Shown here: positions 34,965 through 43,093 of the stretch, one piece after another
How the letters are laid out: each line of letters opens with the position of its first letter
Numbering within the stretch: the stretch's first letter is position 1
NCBI RefSeq assembly: GCF_041242975.1
Contig: NZ_CP162488.1
Coordinates: 3,834,001-3,898,000, forward strand
DNA length: 64,000 nucleotides
Direction: 5' to 3'
Source of the DNA: Xanthomonas sp. DAR 35659
GTDB taxonomy: Bacteria > Pseudomonadota > Gammaproteobacteria > Xanthomonadales > Xanthomonadaceae
The notes under the pieces: model-generated
What the model was told of the DNA's origin: nothing
Database searches by the model: none
Seen by the model: only the letters and a program-made list of their open reading frames with translations
Program-made: the position numbers and the translations under genes

Positions 34965-35957
34965 TCAGTACTTGCGCTTGGGCAGCTCGGCGGCGGCCTG
35001 CTCCTGCGTATACACCGATTCCTCGACCACGATGCGTTTGGGCAGCGGCTTGCCGGCCTTGACGTCGCGAATCGCCTGCACCAGCTGTGGGCCGAGCAGG
35101 GGATTGCATTCCACGGTGACGTTGAGCTTGCCGGCCTGCATCGCCTCGAACGCGCCCTTCACCCCGTCGATGGAAATCACCAGGATGTCCTTGCCCGGCT
35201 TCAGCCCGGCTTCCTCGATCGCCTGGATCGCGCCGATCGCCATGTCGTCGTTGTGCGCGTACAGCACGTCGATGTTGCGCCCTTCCGCTTTCAGGAACGC
35301 CTCCATCACTTCCTTGCCCTTGGCGCGGGTGAAGTCGCCGCTCTGCGAGCGCACGATCTGGAAGCGCGGGTTGGCCGCGATGATTTCCTTGAAACCTTTC
35401 ATGCGGTCGATCGCCGGCGCCGAGCCGACCGTGCCCTGCAGCTCGACGATGCGCACCGGCTTGTCGCCGTCCTTCAACGGCGACTGCTCCAGCAGCCAGC
35501 GCCCGGCCTTGCGCCCTTCCTCGACGAAGTCCGAGCCGATCAGCGTGGTGTACAGGCTGTCGTCGGAGACCTTGACCGCGCGGTCGGTCAGCACTACCGG
35601 GATGTTGGCCGCCTTGGCCTCGCGCAGCACGGTTTCCCAGCCGGATTCGACCACCGGCGAGAACGCGATCACGTCCACGCGCTGGGCGATGAACGAGCGC
35701 AGCGCCTTGATCTGGTTCTCCTGCTTCTGCTGCGCGTCGGAGAACTTGAGCTTCATGCCGGCCTGCTCGATCGCCTGCTTCACCGACGCGGTGTTGGCGG
35801 TACGCCACTCGCTCTCGGCGCCGACCTGGCTGAAGCCGACCGTGAGCTGGCCCTGTTTGCCGCCCGCTTCCTTGCCGCCGCCGGAACACGCGCTCAGCGC
35901 CGCGCCCAACAGCACCGCCATTCCCAGTACCGCCGCCCGCACTGCCGACTTGCGCAT
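34965..35957 (-). CDS. ytfQ: Sugar-binding lipoprotein, YtfQ type (galactofuranose/arabinofuranose)
   Basis: Periplasmic binding protein of 330 aa. The leader MRKSAVRAAVLGMAVLLGAA ends in a lipobox (LSAC, Cys24), so it is likely lipid-anchored. The mature part closely follows E. coli YtfQ: LTVGFSQVGAESEWRTANTA, QQKQENQIKALRSFIAQRVD, VELQGTVGSAPAIDRMKGF, IVRSQSGDFTRAKGKEVMEA, YAHNDDMAIGAIQAIEEAGL. YtfQ binds D-galactofuranose. L-arabinofuranose is the five-carbon analogue, which fits the operon. A strong GAGGAGG ribosome binding site stands just upstream. Confidence 0.92.
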   Translation of the reverse strand: MRKSAVRAAVLGMAVLLGAALSACSGGGKEAGGKQGQLTVGFSQVGAESEWRTANTASVKQAIEQAGMKLKFSDAQQKQENQIKALRSFIAQRVDVIAFSPVVESGWETVLREAKAANIPVVLTDRAVKVSDDSLYTTLIGSDFVEEGRKAGRWLLEQSPLKDGDKPVRIVELQGTVGSAPAIDRMKGFKEIIAANPRFQIVRSQSGDFTRAKGKEVMEAFLKAEGRNIDVLYAHNDDMAIGAIQAIEEAGLKPGKDILVISIDGVKGAFEAMQAGKLNVTVECNPLLGPQLVQAIRDVKAGKPLPKRIVVEESVYTQEQAAAELPKRKY

Positions 35958-36054
35958 AACCCCTCCTCGTTCGTTGCACGCTGGCGGTCGCGCGGCGCGA
36001 GTGCCGCGGCGGCCGCCCACCCTCCCAGGCCGGCGCGCGAGTGGATCGATCAGT

Positions 36055-37494
36055 TCATCCCGCGAATGTATAGGCCGTCTTCACCGTCGTATAGAACTCC
36101 ACCGCATAGCGGCCCTGCTCGCGCGGGCCGTAGCTGGAGGCCTTGCGCCCGCCGAACGGCACGTGCGGATCGACCCCGGCCGTCGGCAGGTTGACCATCA
36201 CCATGCCGGCCTGCGCGTGCCGCTTGAAATGCGTGGCGTGCTTGAGCGAGCGCGTGGCGATGCCGGCGCACAGGCCGAACTCGGTATCGTTGGCCAGCGC
36301 CAGCGCGTGTTCGTAGTCGTCGGCCGGCATCACCGCCGCGACCGGGCCGAACACTTCCTCGCGCGCGATGCGGTGCTGCGGTTGCGCGGCGAGCAGCGCC
36401 GGGCGCATGTAGTGGCCCTGATGTTCGCATTCCAGCGCGTCGCCGCCGTAAAGCAGCTCGGCGCCTTCGTCCTGGGCGATGCGCACGTAGTCGCGGTCCT
36501 GCGCGAACTGGCTGGCGCTGGCGACCGGACCGATGTCGATACCGGGGGTCAACGCATGGCCGATCTTCAGCGTGGCCAGGCGCGCGCTCACCCGCGCGAC
36601 GAACTCGTCGTACACCGCACGCTCCACGATCAGGCGGCTCGACGCGGTGCAGCGCTGGCCAGTGGAGAAATACGCACCGTTGACCGCGATTTCCACCGCC
36701 AGTTCCAGGTCCGCATCGGCCAGCACCACCAGCGGATTCTTGCCGCCCATTTCCAGCTGGATCTTCAATCCGCGCGCGGCCGCCTGCTTGAGCAGATGAT
36801 TGCCGGTGGGCACCGAGCCGGTGAAGCTCAGCGCATCGATGCCGCGCTCGGCCACCAGCGCCTGGCCCACGGTGCGGCCGCTGCCGAGCACCAGGTTGAA
36901 CGCGCCGCTGGGCAGGCCGGCGCGGCTGAGGATCTCGGCCAGCGCCCAGGCGCAGCCGGGCACGATCTCGGCCGGCTTGAACACCACGGTGTTGCCGTAG
37001 GCCAGCGCAGGGGCGATCTTCCACGCCGGGATCGCCAGCGGGAAATTCCACGGCGCGATGATGCCGACCGTGCCGACCGGCTCGCGGGTGATCTCCACCT
37101 CCACGCCGGGACGGGTGGAGGCGAGTTTCTCGCCGGGAATGCGCAGCGCTTCGCCGGCGAAGAACTTGAAGATCTGCCCGGCGCGCGCAGCCTCGCCGAT
37201 GCTCTCGGCCAGGGTCTTGCCTTCCTCTGACGCCAGCAGCGTGCCCAGTTCCTGCTTGCGCGCCAGGATCTCGCTGCCGACGAAGTCCAGCGCGTCGGCG
37301 CGCTGCTGCGGCGTGCTCGCCGCCCACGTCGCCTGCGCCGCATTGGCCGCGGCGATCGCGCCGCGCACCGCATCGGCATCGACGCTGCCGACCTCGCCGA
37401 CCGGCGCGGACAGATCCGACGGATTCTCGTCGGCGGCGAGGTCGCCGCCTTCCACCCACTGGCCGTCGATGTAGCTCTGGAAACGCTGGCGCAT
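36055..37494 (-). CDS. Alpha-ketoglutaric semialdehyde dehydrogenase (aldehyde dehydrogenase family)
   Basis: NAD(P)-dependent aldehyde dehydrogenase of 479 aa. It has the Rossmann segments (IIAPWNFPLAIPAWKIAPAL, FTGSVPTGNHLLKQAA), the general base E248 in QLEMGGKNP and the catalytic C282 in FSTGQRCTASSR. In the non-phosphorylative pentose pathway this step oxidises 2,5-dioxopentanoate to 2-oxoglutarate. The specific assignment rests on context (AraD1 upstream, arabinose importer downstream) and on similarity to KGSADH sequences. It lies 22 bp downstream of AraD1. Confidence 0.87.
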   Translation of the reverse strand: MRQRFQSYIDGQWVEGGDLAADENPSDLSAPVGEVGSVDADAVRGAIAAANAAQATWAASTPQQRADALDFVGSEILARKQELGTLLASEEGKTLAESIGEAARAGQIFKFFAGEALRIPGEKLASTRPGVEVEITREPVGTVGIIAPWNFPLAIPAWKIAPALAYGNTVVFKPAEIVPGCAWALAEILSRAGLPSGAFNLVLGSGRTVGQALVAERGIDALSFTGSVPTGNHLLKQAAARGLKIQLEMGGKNPLVVLADADLELAVEIAVNGAYFSTGQRCTASSRLIVERAVYDEFVARVSARLATLKIGHALTPGIDIGPVASASQFAQDRDYVRIAQDEGAELLYGGDALECEHQGHYMRPALLAAQPQHRIAREEVFGPVAAVMPADDYEHALALANDTEFGLCAGIATRSLKHATHFKRHAQAGMVMVNLPTAGVDPHVPFGGRKASSYGPREQGRYAVEFYTTVKTAYTFAG

Positions 37495-37516
37495 GCCCTC
37501 CTCCCTTGCTCGATGA

Positions 37517-38524
37517 CTACAGCGCGCGCACGCCGCCCAGGTCGAACCCTGCCGACACCCGCTGCAGCGGATTGACCAATGCCGCGCCCAGCTCCGGCAG
37601 TTCGATCTCGAAGCGGTCGCCCGGTTCGGCCCGCACGCCGTCGGCGAAGCTCAGCGTGGCGGTGCCGAAGAAGTGCAGGTGCACATCGCCGGGCACGCGG
37701 TGCGCCGCGTACTTGAAGTGGTGGTATTCCAGGTTGGCCAGCGAGTGGCACATGTTGGCCTCGCCGGTGACGAAGGGCTTCTCCCAGATCACCGCCTCGC
37801 CGCGGCGGATGCGGCTGCTGCCGCGCAGGTCGCGCGGCAATTCGCCGCTGCGCAGCTCCGGGCCCACCGCGCAGGCGCGCAGCTTGGAATGGGCCAGGTA
37901 CAGATAGTTCTGGCGTTCGGTGACGTGGTCGGAGAACTCGTTGCCGAGCGCGAAGCCGAGCCGGTACGGCACGCCGTCGGCGCCGATCACGTACAGCCCG
38001 ACCAGCTCCGGCTCCTCGCCGCCGTCCAGGGCGAAGTCCGGCGACGGCAGCGGCGCGCCGGGCGCGACCAGGATGCTGCCATCGCCCTTGTAGAACCACT
38101 CCGGCTGCGCGCCGGGCTGGCCATCGCGCGGGATGCCGCCTTCCACGCCGAGCTGGAAGATCTTCATCGAATCGGTGAGCGTGCCCTGGCTGGCCTGCTG
38201 CTGCAGGTTCTGGTGCATCGCGTCGCGGGTGGCGGCGCTGCCCAGGTGGGTCAGGCCGGTGCCGGTGACGCGGCAGTGGGCGGGATCGGGGTGGGTCAGC
38301 GGCGGCAGCACGCGCTGGTCGGCCAGCAGTTCGGCGTAGTCGAGCACGATGTCGCCAAGCTGATGCGTGGCGTAATCGTCCAGGCCCATGCCGGCGGCAA
38401 GCGCGGCGTTGGCCAGCGCATACATCGAACCGACTTCGCGCAGCAGGCGCACCTGGACGCCGTCCGCCGCCACCGCGCCCACGCTGGGCACACCGGACGC
38501 GTCGAGCAGTTGGATCAATCGCAT
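37517..38524 (-). CDS. AraD1/GguC-family FAH-fold protein, probable 2-keto-3-deoxy-L-arabinonate dehydratase
   Basis: A 335-aa protein starting MRLIQLLDASGVPSVGAVAA. It matches the fumarylacetoacetase-like family called AraD1 or GguC: THLGSAATRDAMHQ, QPEWFYKGDGSILVAPGAPL, GGEEPELVGLYVIGADGVPY, LGFALGNEFSDHVTE and LHFFGTATLSFADGVRAEPGD. FAH-fold dehydratases convert 2-keto-3-deoxypentonates to 2,5-dioxopentanoate. It is the first gene of the leftward arabinose operon, directly behind the divergent LysR promoter region. Confidence 0.8.
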   Translation of the reverse strand: MRLIQLLDASGVPSVGAVAADGVQVRLLREVGSMYALANAALAAGMGLDDYATHQLGDIVLDYAELLADQRVLPPLTHPDPAHCRVTGTGLTHLGSAATRDAMHQNLQQQASQGTLTDSMKIFQLGVEGGIPRDGQPGAQPEWFYKGDGSILVAPGAPLPSPDFALDGGEEPELVGLYVIGADGVPYRLGFALGNEFSDHVTERQNYLYLAHSKLRACAVGPELRSGELPRDLRGSSRIRRGEAVIWEKPFVTGEANMCHSLANLEYHHFKYAAHRVPGDVHLHFFGTATLSFADGVRAEPGDRFEIELPELGAALVNPLQRVSAGFDLGGVRAL

Positions 38525-38610
38525 GAATCGGTCGCCTGTCGTCGAGACGGAACAGCGGCGCGGCAGCCGGTCGTCGGCGCCGCGGATGCGACCCTATTCT
38601 GGCCGGATGA

Positions 38611-38668
38611 CCTATATGCAACAAATATCGTTTTTGGCTTAATGTATACGAACATTCATATGCATAGG
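38611..38668. promoter_or_regulatory. Divergent operator region of the LysR gene and the arabinose operon
   Basis: An AT-rich block in an otherwise GC-rich region. CCTATATGCA (38611-38620) and TGCATAGG (38661-38668) form imperfect outer arms. Inside are AACAAATATCG (38620-38630) and ATACGAA (38646-38652). AACAAATATC and ATACGAA recur in the SDR/IlvD intergenic region, so both are candidate sites for the adjacent LysR protein. Confidence 0.6.
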
Positions 38669-38673
38669 CCCGC

Positions 38674-39681
38674 ATGCCTGCCGCCACGCCCTGGTTCGTC
38701 CGCGCCCGCCTGAAGACCCGGCAATTGATGCTGCTGCTGGCGATCGAGGAGGAAGGCAACATCCACCGCGCCGCCGAGACGTTGAACATGTCGCAGCCGG
38801 CCGCGTCGAAGCTGCTCAAGGACCTGGAGGACATGCTGGCGGTGCCGCTGTTCGAGCGCCTGCCGCGCGGCATGCGCGCGACCTGGTACGGCGAGGCGAT
38901 GATCCGCCACGCGCGCATCGCCCTGTCCAGCCTGGGCGAGGCCGGCGCCGAGATCGAGGCGCTGAAGGCCGGCTACTTCGGCAGCGTCAGCGTCGGCGCC
39001 ATCGCCGGGCCGGCAATGACCCTGCTGCCGGCCGCCCTGGCCCGTGTCACCGAACAGCACCCGCTGTTGCGCGTGGCGCTGCGCGTGGACGGCAGCGACG
39101 TGCTGCTGGAGCAGTTGGCGCAGAACAGGCTCGACATCGTGGTGGCGCGGCTGTTCGCCCGCCACGACAAGCGCAACCTGCACTACCAGGCGCTGGCCGA
39201 GGAAGAGGTGTGCGCGATCGCCCGCCCCGGCCATCCGCTGCTGACCACGCCGCAGCCGTCGCTGCGCGAACTGGCCGACGCCGGCTGGATCGTGCCGCCG
39301 GACGGCAGCGTGCTGCGCCACCGCTTCGAACTGATGTTCCAGAACGCGGGGCTGGAGCCGCCCCGGCGCGTGGTCGAGACCTCCGCACTGGTGGTGGTGC
39401 CGCAGTTGCTGCGGCATGGCGACTACCTGGCGGTGGTGCCGGTGGACGTGGCCCGGCATTTCGCCGACCACGGCAGCGTGGCGATCGTGCCGGTGGAACT
39501 GTCGTGCCGGATGGACGCGTTCGGCATCATCACCCGAACCGACTGGCTGCTGTCGCCAGGCGCGCGGATCATGCTGCAGGCGCTGCAGGCCGCGGCCGGA
39601 CCGGTGTACGGCTACGTCGCGCCGGCGGAGGACGCGCTGGCGCCGGCGGCTGCGCGGCCCGAAGGATCAGGTCGGGGCTGA
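38674..39681 (+). CDS. LysR-family regulator (GbpR-like) of the arabinose genes
   Basis: A 335-aa LysR regulator starting MPAATPWFVRARLKTRQLML. The winged HTH is GNIHRAAETLNMSQPAASKL LKDLEDMLAVPLFER, residues about 29-64. The effector domain follows (GSVSVGAIAGPAMTLLPAAL ... VVVPQLLRHGDYLAVVPVDV). The sequence resembles GbpR-type regulators of sugar-binding-protein operons in alphaproteobacteria and pseudomonads. It is divergent from the AraD1-to-GH97 operon. The last codons and the stop lie inside a REP-like repeat array. The ligand is likely L-arabinose or a pathway intermediate. Confidence 0.85.
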   Translation: MPAATPWFVRARLKTRQLMLLLAIEEEGNIHRAAETLNMSQPAASKLLKDLEDMLAVPLFERLPRGMRATWYGEAMIRHARIALSSLGEAGAEIEALKAGYFGSVSVGAIAGPAMTLLPAALARVTEQHPLLRVALRVDGSDVLLEQLAQNRLDIVVARLFARHDKRNLHYQALAEEEVCAIARPGHPLLTTPQPSLRELADAGWIVPPDGSVLRHRFELMFQNAGLEPPRRVVETSALVVVPQLLRHGDYLAVVPVDVARHFADHGSVAIVPVELSCRMDAFGIITRTDWLLSPGARIMLQALQAAAGPVYGYVAPAEDALAPAAARPEGSGRG

Positions 39682-40083
39682 AGCCCCTCCTACAGTGCCC
39701 CCATCCGGCCAACCGCAAGCCCCTGCAGGAGCGGCTGCAGCCGCGACCGAACCAAGCGGCGACGCATAGGCACCGCCAAAGCCTCGGGGCCGAAGCCCCT
39801 CCCACAATGCACCCAGCCAATTCGCCGCAAGTCACTGTAGGAGCGGCTTCAGCCGCGACCGAACGAAGCGGCGACGCATAGGCGCCGCCAAAGCCTCGGG
39901 GCCGAAGCCCCTCCCACAGTGCACCCAGCGAATTCGCCGCAAATCACTGTAGGAGCGGCTTCAGCCGCGACCGAATGAAGCAGCGGCGCATAGGCCCCGC
40001 CAAAGCGTCGAGGCCGAAGCCCCTCCCACAGTGCACCCAGCGTGCGTGCCGCAAGTCCCTGTGGGAGCGACTTCAGTCGCGAC
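39672..40083. repeat. 112-bp tandem array of composite REP-like units
   Basis: Four units repeat with an exact 112-bp period: the GCYGAAGC core of each first palindrome starts at 39677, 39789, 39901 and 40013. Each unit has an outward palindrome (GGGGCCGAAGCCCCTCCCACA-like) and, about 60 bp later, the REP TGTAGGAGCGGCTTCAGCC... . The last copy is the variant TGTGGGAGCGACTTCAGTC. The array lies between the convergent LysR and SDR genes and includes the LysR stop codon. No other gene is seen in 39682-40164. Confidence 0.9.
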
Positions 40084-40164
40084 GCGCGGAGCCTGGAATC
40101 GCGATCGTTTCAGCGATCGGCCGGACCGAAGCCCCTCCTGTCCATCGGCGATGCATTCGCTCGC

Positions 40165-40962
40165 TCAGGTCCAGCCCGCATCCACCACGAACTCCTGCGC
40201 CGTGATCGCGCGCGCTTCGTCCGAGGCCAGGAACAAGGCCATGCGCGCGATGTCCTCCGGCATCACCTTGTCCGCCAGGCACTGGTTGCGCGCCAGCTCG
40301 CGCTCGCCCGCCTCGTCCAGCCACAGCGCGACCTGGCGTTCGGTCATCACCCAGCCGGGGGTCAGCACGTTGATGCGGATCCGCGCCGCGCCCAGTTCGC
40401 GCGCCAGGCCGCGGGTCAACCCGTTCACCGACGACTTGGCGGTGGCATACACCGCATAGCCGCCGGTCTTGCACTGCCAGCCGGTGGAACCGACATTGAC
40501 GATCGAGCCGCCGCCGAGCCGCTGCATGCCCGGCACCGCCGCCTGGATGGCGAAGAACGCGGCGCGCTGGTTGATCGCCACGCAGCGCTCCCAGTACTCC
40601 GGCGTCACCGCCTCCAGCGCATGCCGGTCGTCGCTGCCGACGTTGTTGAGCAGCACATGGAAATCGCCCAGTTCGGCAGCCGCCTCGCGCAGCGCCAGCT
40701 GCAGCGCGGCCACGTCGGTGACGTCGCAGTGGCGCCACCACGGCCTGGGCAGACCCTCCGCGGCCAGCCGCTCGGCCAGCGCCGCGCTGGCCTCGGCGGC
40801 CACGTCGACGAAGGCGACCTGCGCGCCCTGCCCGGCGAAGGCCTCGACCAGCGCCGCACCGATGCCCGAGCCGCCGCCGGTGATGAAGACCCGCCGCCCG
40901 CGCAGGCTGCCGTAGGTCGCGTTGCCGATCGCGGAGGGCGCCGCGCTTGCCGAGTTGTCCAT
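40165..40962 (-). CDS. Pentose 1-dehydrogenase (SDR family; D-xylose/L-arabinose type)
   Basis: Short-chain dehydrogenase of 265 aa. It has TGGGSGIG (residues 28-35), NNVG, the catalytic S159 in VNVGSTGWQ, and Y172xxxK176 in YATAK. The sequence tracks Caulobacter xylose dehydrogenase XylB closely (GSLRGRRVFITGGGSGIGAAL, NDD-like GSDDRH, LFLASDEARAITAQEFVVDAGW). Here it most likely oxidises L-arabinose to the 1,4-lactone, the first step of the oxidative pathway. It is divergent from the IlvD-type dehydratase. Confidence 0.82.
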   Translation of the reverse strand: MDNSASAAPSAIGNATYGSLRGRRVFITGGGSGIGAALVEAFAGQGAQVAFVDVAAEASAALAERLAAEGLPRPWWRHCDVTDVAALQLALREAAAELGDFHVLLNNVGSDDRHALEAVTPEYWERCVAINQRAAFFAIQAAVPGMQRLGGGSIVNVGSTGWQCKTGGYAVYATAKSSVNGLTRGLARELGAARIRINVLTPGWVMTERQVALWLDEAGERELARNQCLADKVMPEDIARMALFLASDEARAITAQEFVVDAGWT

Positions 40963-40989
40963 GCCGTTTCGCTCTAGGTGGATAGGATT

Positions 40990-41045
40990 TTGATATACGA
41001 AAACAAATATCCTAATACAGATATTTGTTATTTTTCATGTATCAA
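40990..41045. promoter_or_regulatory. Divergent operator region of the SDR and IlvD genes
   Basis: A 10-bp perfect inverted repeat AACAAATATC (41002-41011) / GATATTTGTT (41020-41029) is flanked by imperfect outer arms TTGATATACGAAAA (from 40990) and TTTTTCATGTATCAA (41031-41045). The AACAAATATC and ATACGAA motifs match those in front of the LysR gene. The symmetry and 8-bp spacing suit a LysR-type dimer site. Confidence 0.65.
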
Positions 41046-41136
41046 TATGCCCGCTAGCATCGCCGACGTAAAGCACCCGGCGCGCGCCGCTCAGGCCTCC
41101 GATCCGGACCGATCACGACGCGAGGATTCCGCCAGC

Positions 41137-42861
41137 ATGGGCTCACCCACCAAACCGCTCCGCCGCAGCCAGGCGTGGTTCGGGCGCGAAGGCAAGCAGG
41201 GGTTCTACTACCGCAGCTGGCTCAAGAGCGCCGGCCATCCGCACGACATGTTCGACGGGCGCCCGGTGATCGGCATCTGCAACACCTGGTCGGAACTGAC
41301 CCCGTGCAATGGCCACCTGCGCGAACTGGCCGAACACGTCAAACGCGGCGTGTACGAGGCCGGCGGCTTCCCGCTGGAATTCCCGGTGATGTCGCTGGGC
41401 GAGACGCAGATGCTGCCCACCGCGATGCTGTTCCGCAACCTGGCCAGCATGGACGTGGAGGAATCGATCCGCGCCAATCCGCTGGACGGCGTGGTGCTGC
41501 TGATGGGCTGCGACAAGACCACCCCGTCGCTGCTGATGGGCGCGGCCAGCGTGGACCTGCCGACCATCGGCCTGTCCGGCGGCCCGTCGCTGTCGGGCAA
41601 TTGGCGCGGACAGCCGCTGGGCTCGGGCACGGGGGTGATCCAGATGTCGGAGATGGTCCGCGCCGGCACCCTGGCGCAGGAGGAATTCGTCGAGGCCGAG
41701 GCCTGCATGCAGCGCTCCAAGGGCAGCTGCATGACCATGGGCACCGCCTCGACCATGGCCAGCATGGTCGAGGCGCTGGGCATCTCGCTGCCGGAGAACG
41801 CCGCGATCCCCGCGGTCGACGCGCGCCGCGCGCGGCTGGCGCGGCTCAGCGGGCGGCGCATCGTGCAGATGGTCGAGGAGGACCTGCGCATGTCGCGGGT
41901 GCTGACCCGGCACGCGTTCGAGAACGCGATCAAGGTCAACGCCGCGATCGGCGGTTCCACCAATGCGGTGATCCATTTGCTCGCCATCGCCGGGCGCCTG
42001 GGCGTGCCGCTGAGCCTGGACGACTGGGACCAGTTGGGGTCGCGGCTGCCGTGCCTGGTCAACCTCAAGCCGTCCGGCCAGTACCTGATGGAAGATTTCT
42101 ACTACGCCGGCGGGCTGCCGGCGGTGATGCGCGAACTCGGCGACGCCCTGCACCTGGACGCGCTCACCGTCAACGGCCGCACCCTCGGCGAGAACGTGGC
42201 CGACGCGCCGTGCTGGAACCGCGAGGTGATCCACGCGCTGGACACGCCGTTCCGCGAGCATGCCGGCATCGCCGTGCTGCGCGGCAACCTGTCCCCGGAC
42301 GGCGCGGTGATCAAGCCTTCGGCCGCTTCGCCGCACCTGCTGCGGCACCGCGGCCGCGCGGTGGTGTTCGAGAGCATCGAGGACATGAAGGCGCGCATCG
42401 ACGACGAGGCGCTGGACATCGACGCCGACTGCATCATGGTGCTGAAGAACTGCGGCCCGCGCGGCTACCCGGGCATGGCCGAGGTCGGCAACATGCCGCT
42501 GCCGCCCAAGCTGCTGCGCGCCGGCGTCACCGACATGGTGCGCATCTCCGACGCGCGCATGAGCGGCACCGCCTACGGCACCGTGGTTCTGCACGCCTCG
42601 CCGGAGGCCGCCACCGGCGGCACCCTGGCACTGGTGCGCGACGGCGACATCATCGAACTGGACGTGCCCGGGCGCTCGCTGCACCTGGAAGTCAGCGACG
42701 AGGAACTGCTGCGCCGGCGCGCCGAATGGACCCCGCTGCCGACGCCACTGCGCGGCTGGAGCAAGCTGTACGTGGAACACGTGCAGCAGGCGCACCTGGG
42801 CGCGGACCTGGACTTCCTGGTTGGCGGCAGCGGCGCCGACGTGGCGCGCGATTCGCACTAG
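41137..42861 (+). CDS. L-arabinonate (pentonate) dehydratase, IlvD/Edd family
   Basis: Iron-sulfur dehydratase of 574 aa that converts L-arabinonate to 2-keto-3-deoxy-L-arabinonate. Likely [2Fe-2S] ligands are C57 (TPCN), C125 (LMGCDKTTP) and C198 (GSCMTMGTAST). NLKPSGQYLMEDFYYAGG, KNCGPRGYPGMAE and SDARMSGTAYGTV follow. Length and spacing match the L-arabinonate dehydratase of Rhizobium (about 579 aa) better than dihydroxyacid dehydratase IlvD (about 610 aa). I chose ATG 41137, which has GAGGA about 11 bases upstream; ATG 41047 is an in-frame alternative. Confidence 0.87.
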   Translation: MGSPTKPLRRSQAWFGREGKQGFYYRSWLKSAGHPHDMFDGRPVIGICNTWSELTPCNGHLRELAEHVKRGVYEAGGFPLEFPVMSLGETQMLPTAMLFRNLASMDVEESIRANPLDGVVLLMGCDKTTPSLLMGAASVDLPTIGLSGGPSLSGNWRGQPLGSGTGVIQMSEMVRAGTLAQEEFVEAEACMQRSKGSCMTMGTASTMASMVEALGISLPENAAIPAVDARRARLARLSGRRIVQMVEEDLRMSRVLTRHAFENAIKVNAAIGGSTNAVIHLLAIAGRLGVPLSLDDWDQLGSRLPCLVNLKPSGQYLMEDFYYAGGLPAVMRELGDALHLDALTVNGRTLGENVADAPCWNREVIHALDTPFREHAGIAVLRGNLSPDGAVIKPSAASPHLLRHRGRAVVFESIEDMKARIDDEALDIDADCIMVLKNCGPRGYPGMAEVGNMPLPPKLLRAGVTDMVRISDARMSGTAYGTVVLHASPEAATGGTLALVRDGDIIELDVPGRSLHLEVSDEELLRRRAEWTPLPTPLRGWSKLYVEHVQQAHLGADLDFLVGGSGADVARDSH

Positions 42862-42884
42862 CGACGCGCTGTTGCTTACGCCGT

Positions 42885-42952
42885 TGTAGGAGCGGCTTCA
42901 GCCGCGACAAGATCTCTCGGTAACGCCCGTCGCGGCTGAAGCCGCTCCTACA
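42885..42952. repeat. REP-like inverted pair after the dehydratase gene
   Basis: TGTAGGAGCGGCTTCAGCC... at 42885-42908 faces its reverse complement at 42929-42952 with a 20-bp loop. Unlike the other pairs, it lies between two genes on the same strand and could act as a transcription-end or mRNA-stabilising hairpin after the dehydratase. Confidence 0.85.
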
Positions 42953-43093
42953 GACAGGCGGGCAACGCGATCATGGCCGCATGCAAACGGGTTCTGCATT
43001 GAAGCCCTGCACGGTGACAGGGCACCTTCCCCGTCACCGAAACGTCATCCACCGCCTCTAGCCTGCGCCGCATCCAAGGGGCAAGGCAGGTCG

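Noticed and set aside
39672-40083. Regularly spaced repeats that could be taken for a CRISPR array
   Set aside because: The period is 112 bp, the units are similar along their whole length rather than a short repeat with unique spacers, and no cas gene is nearby.
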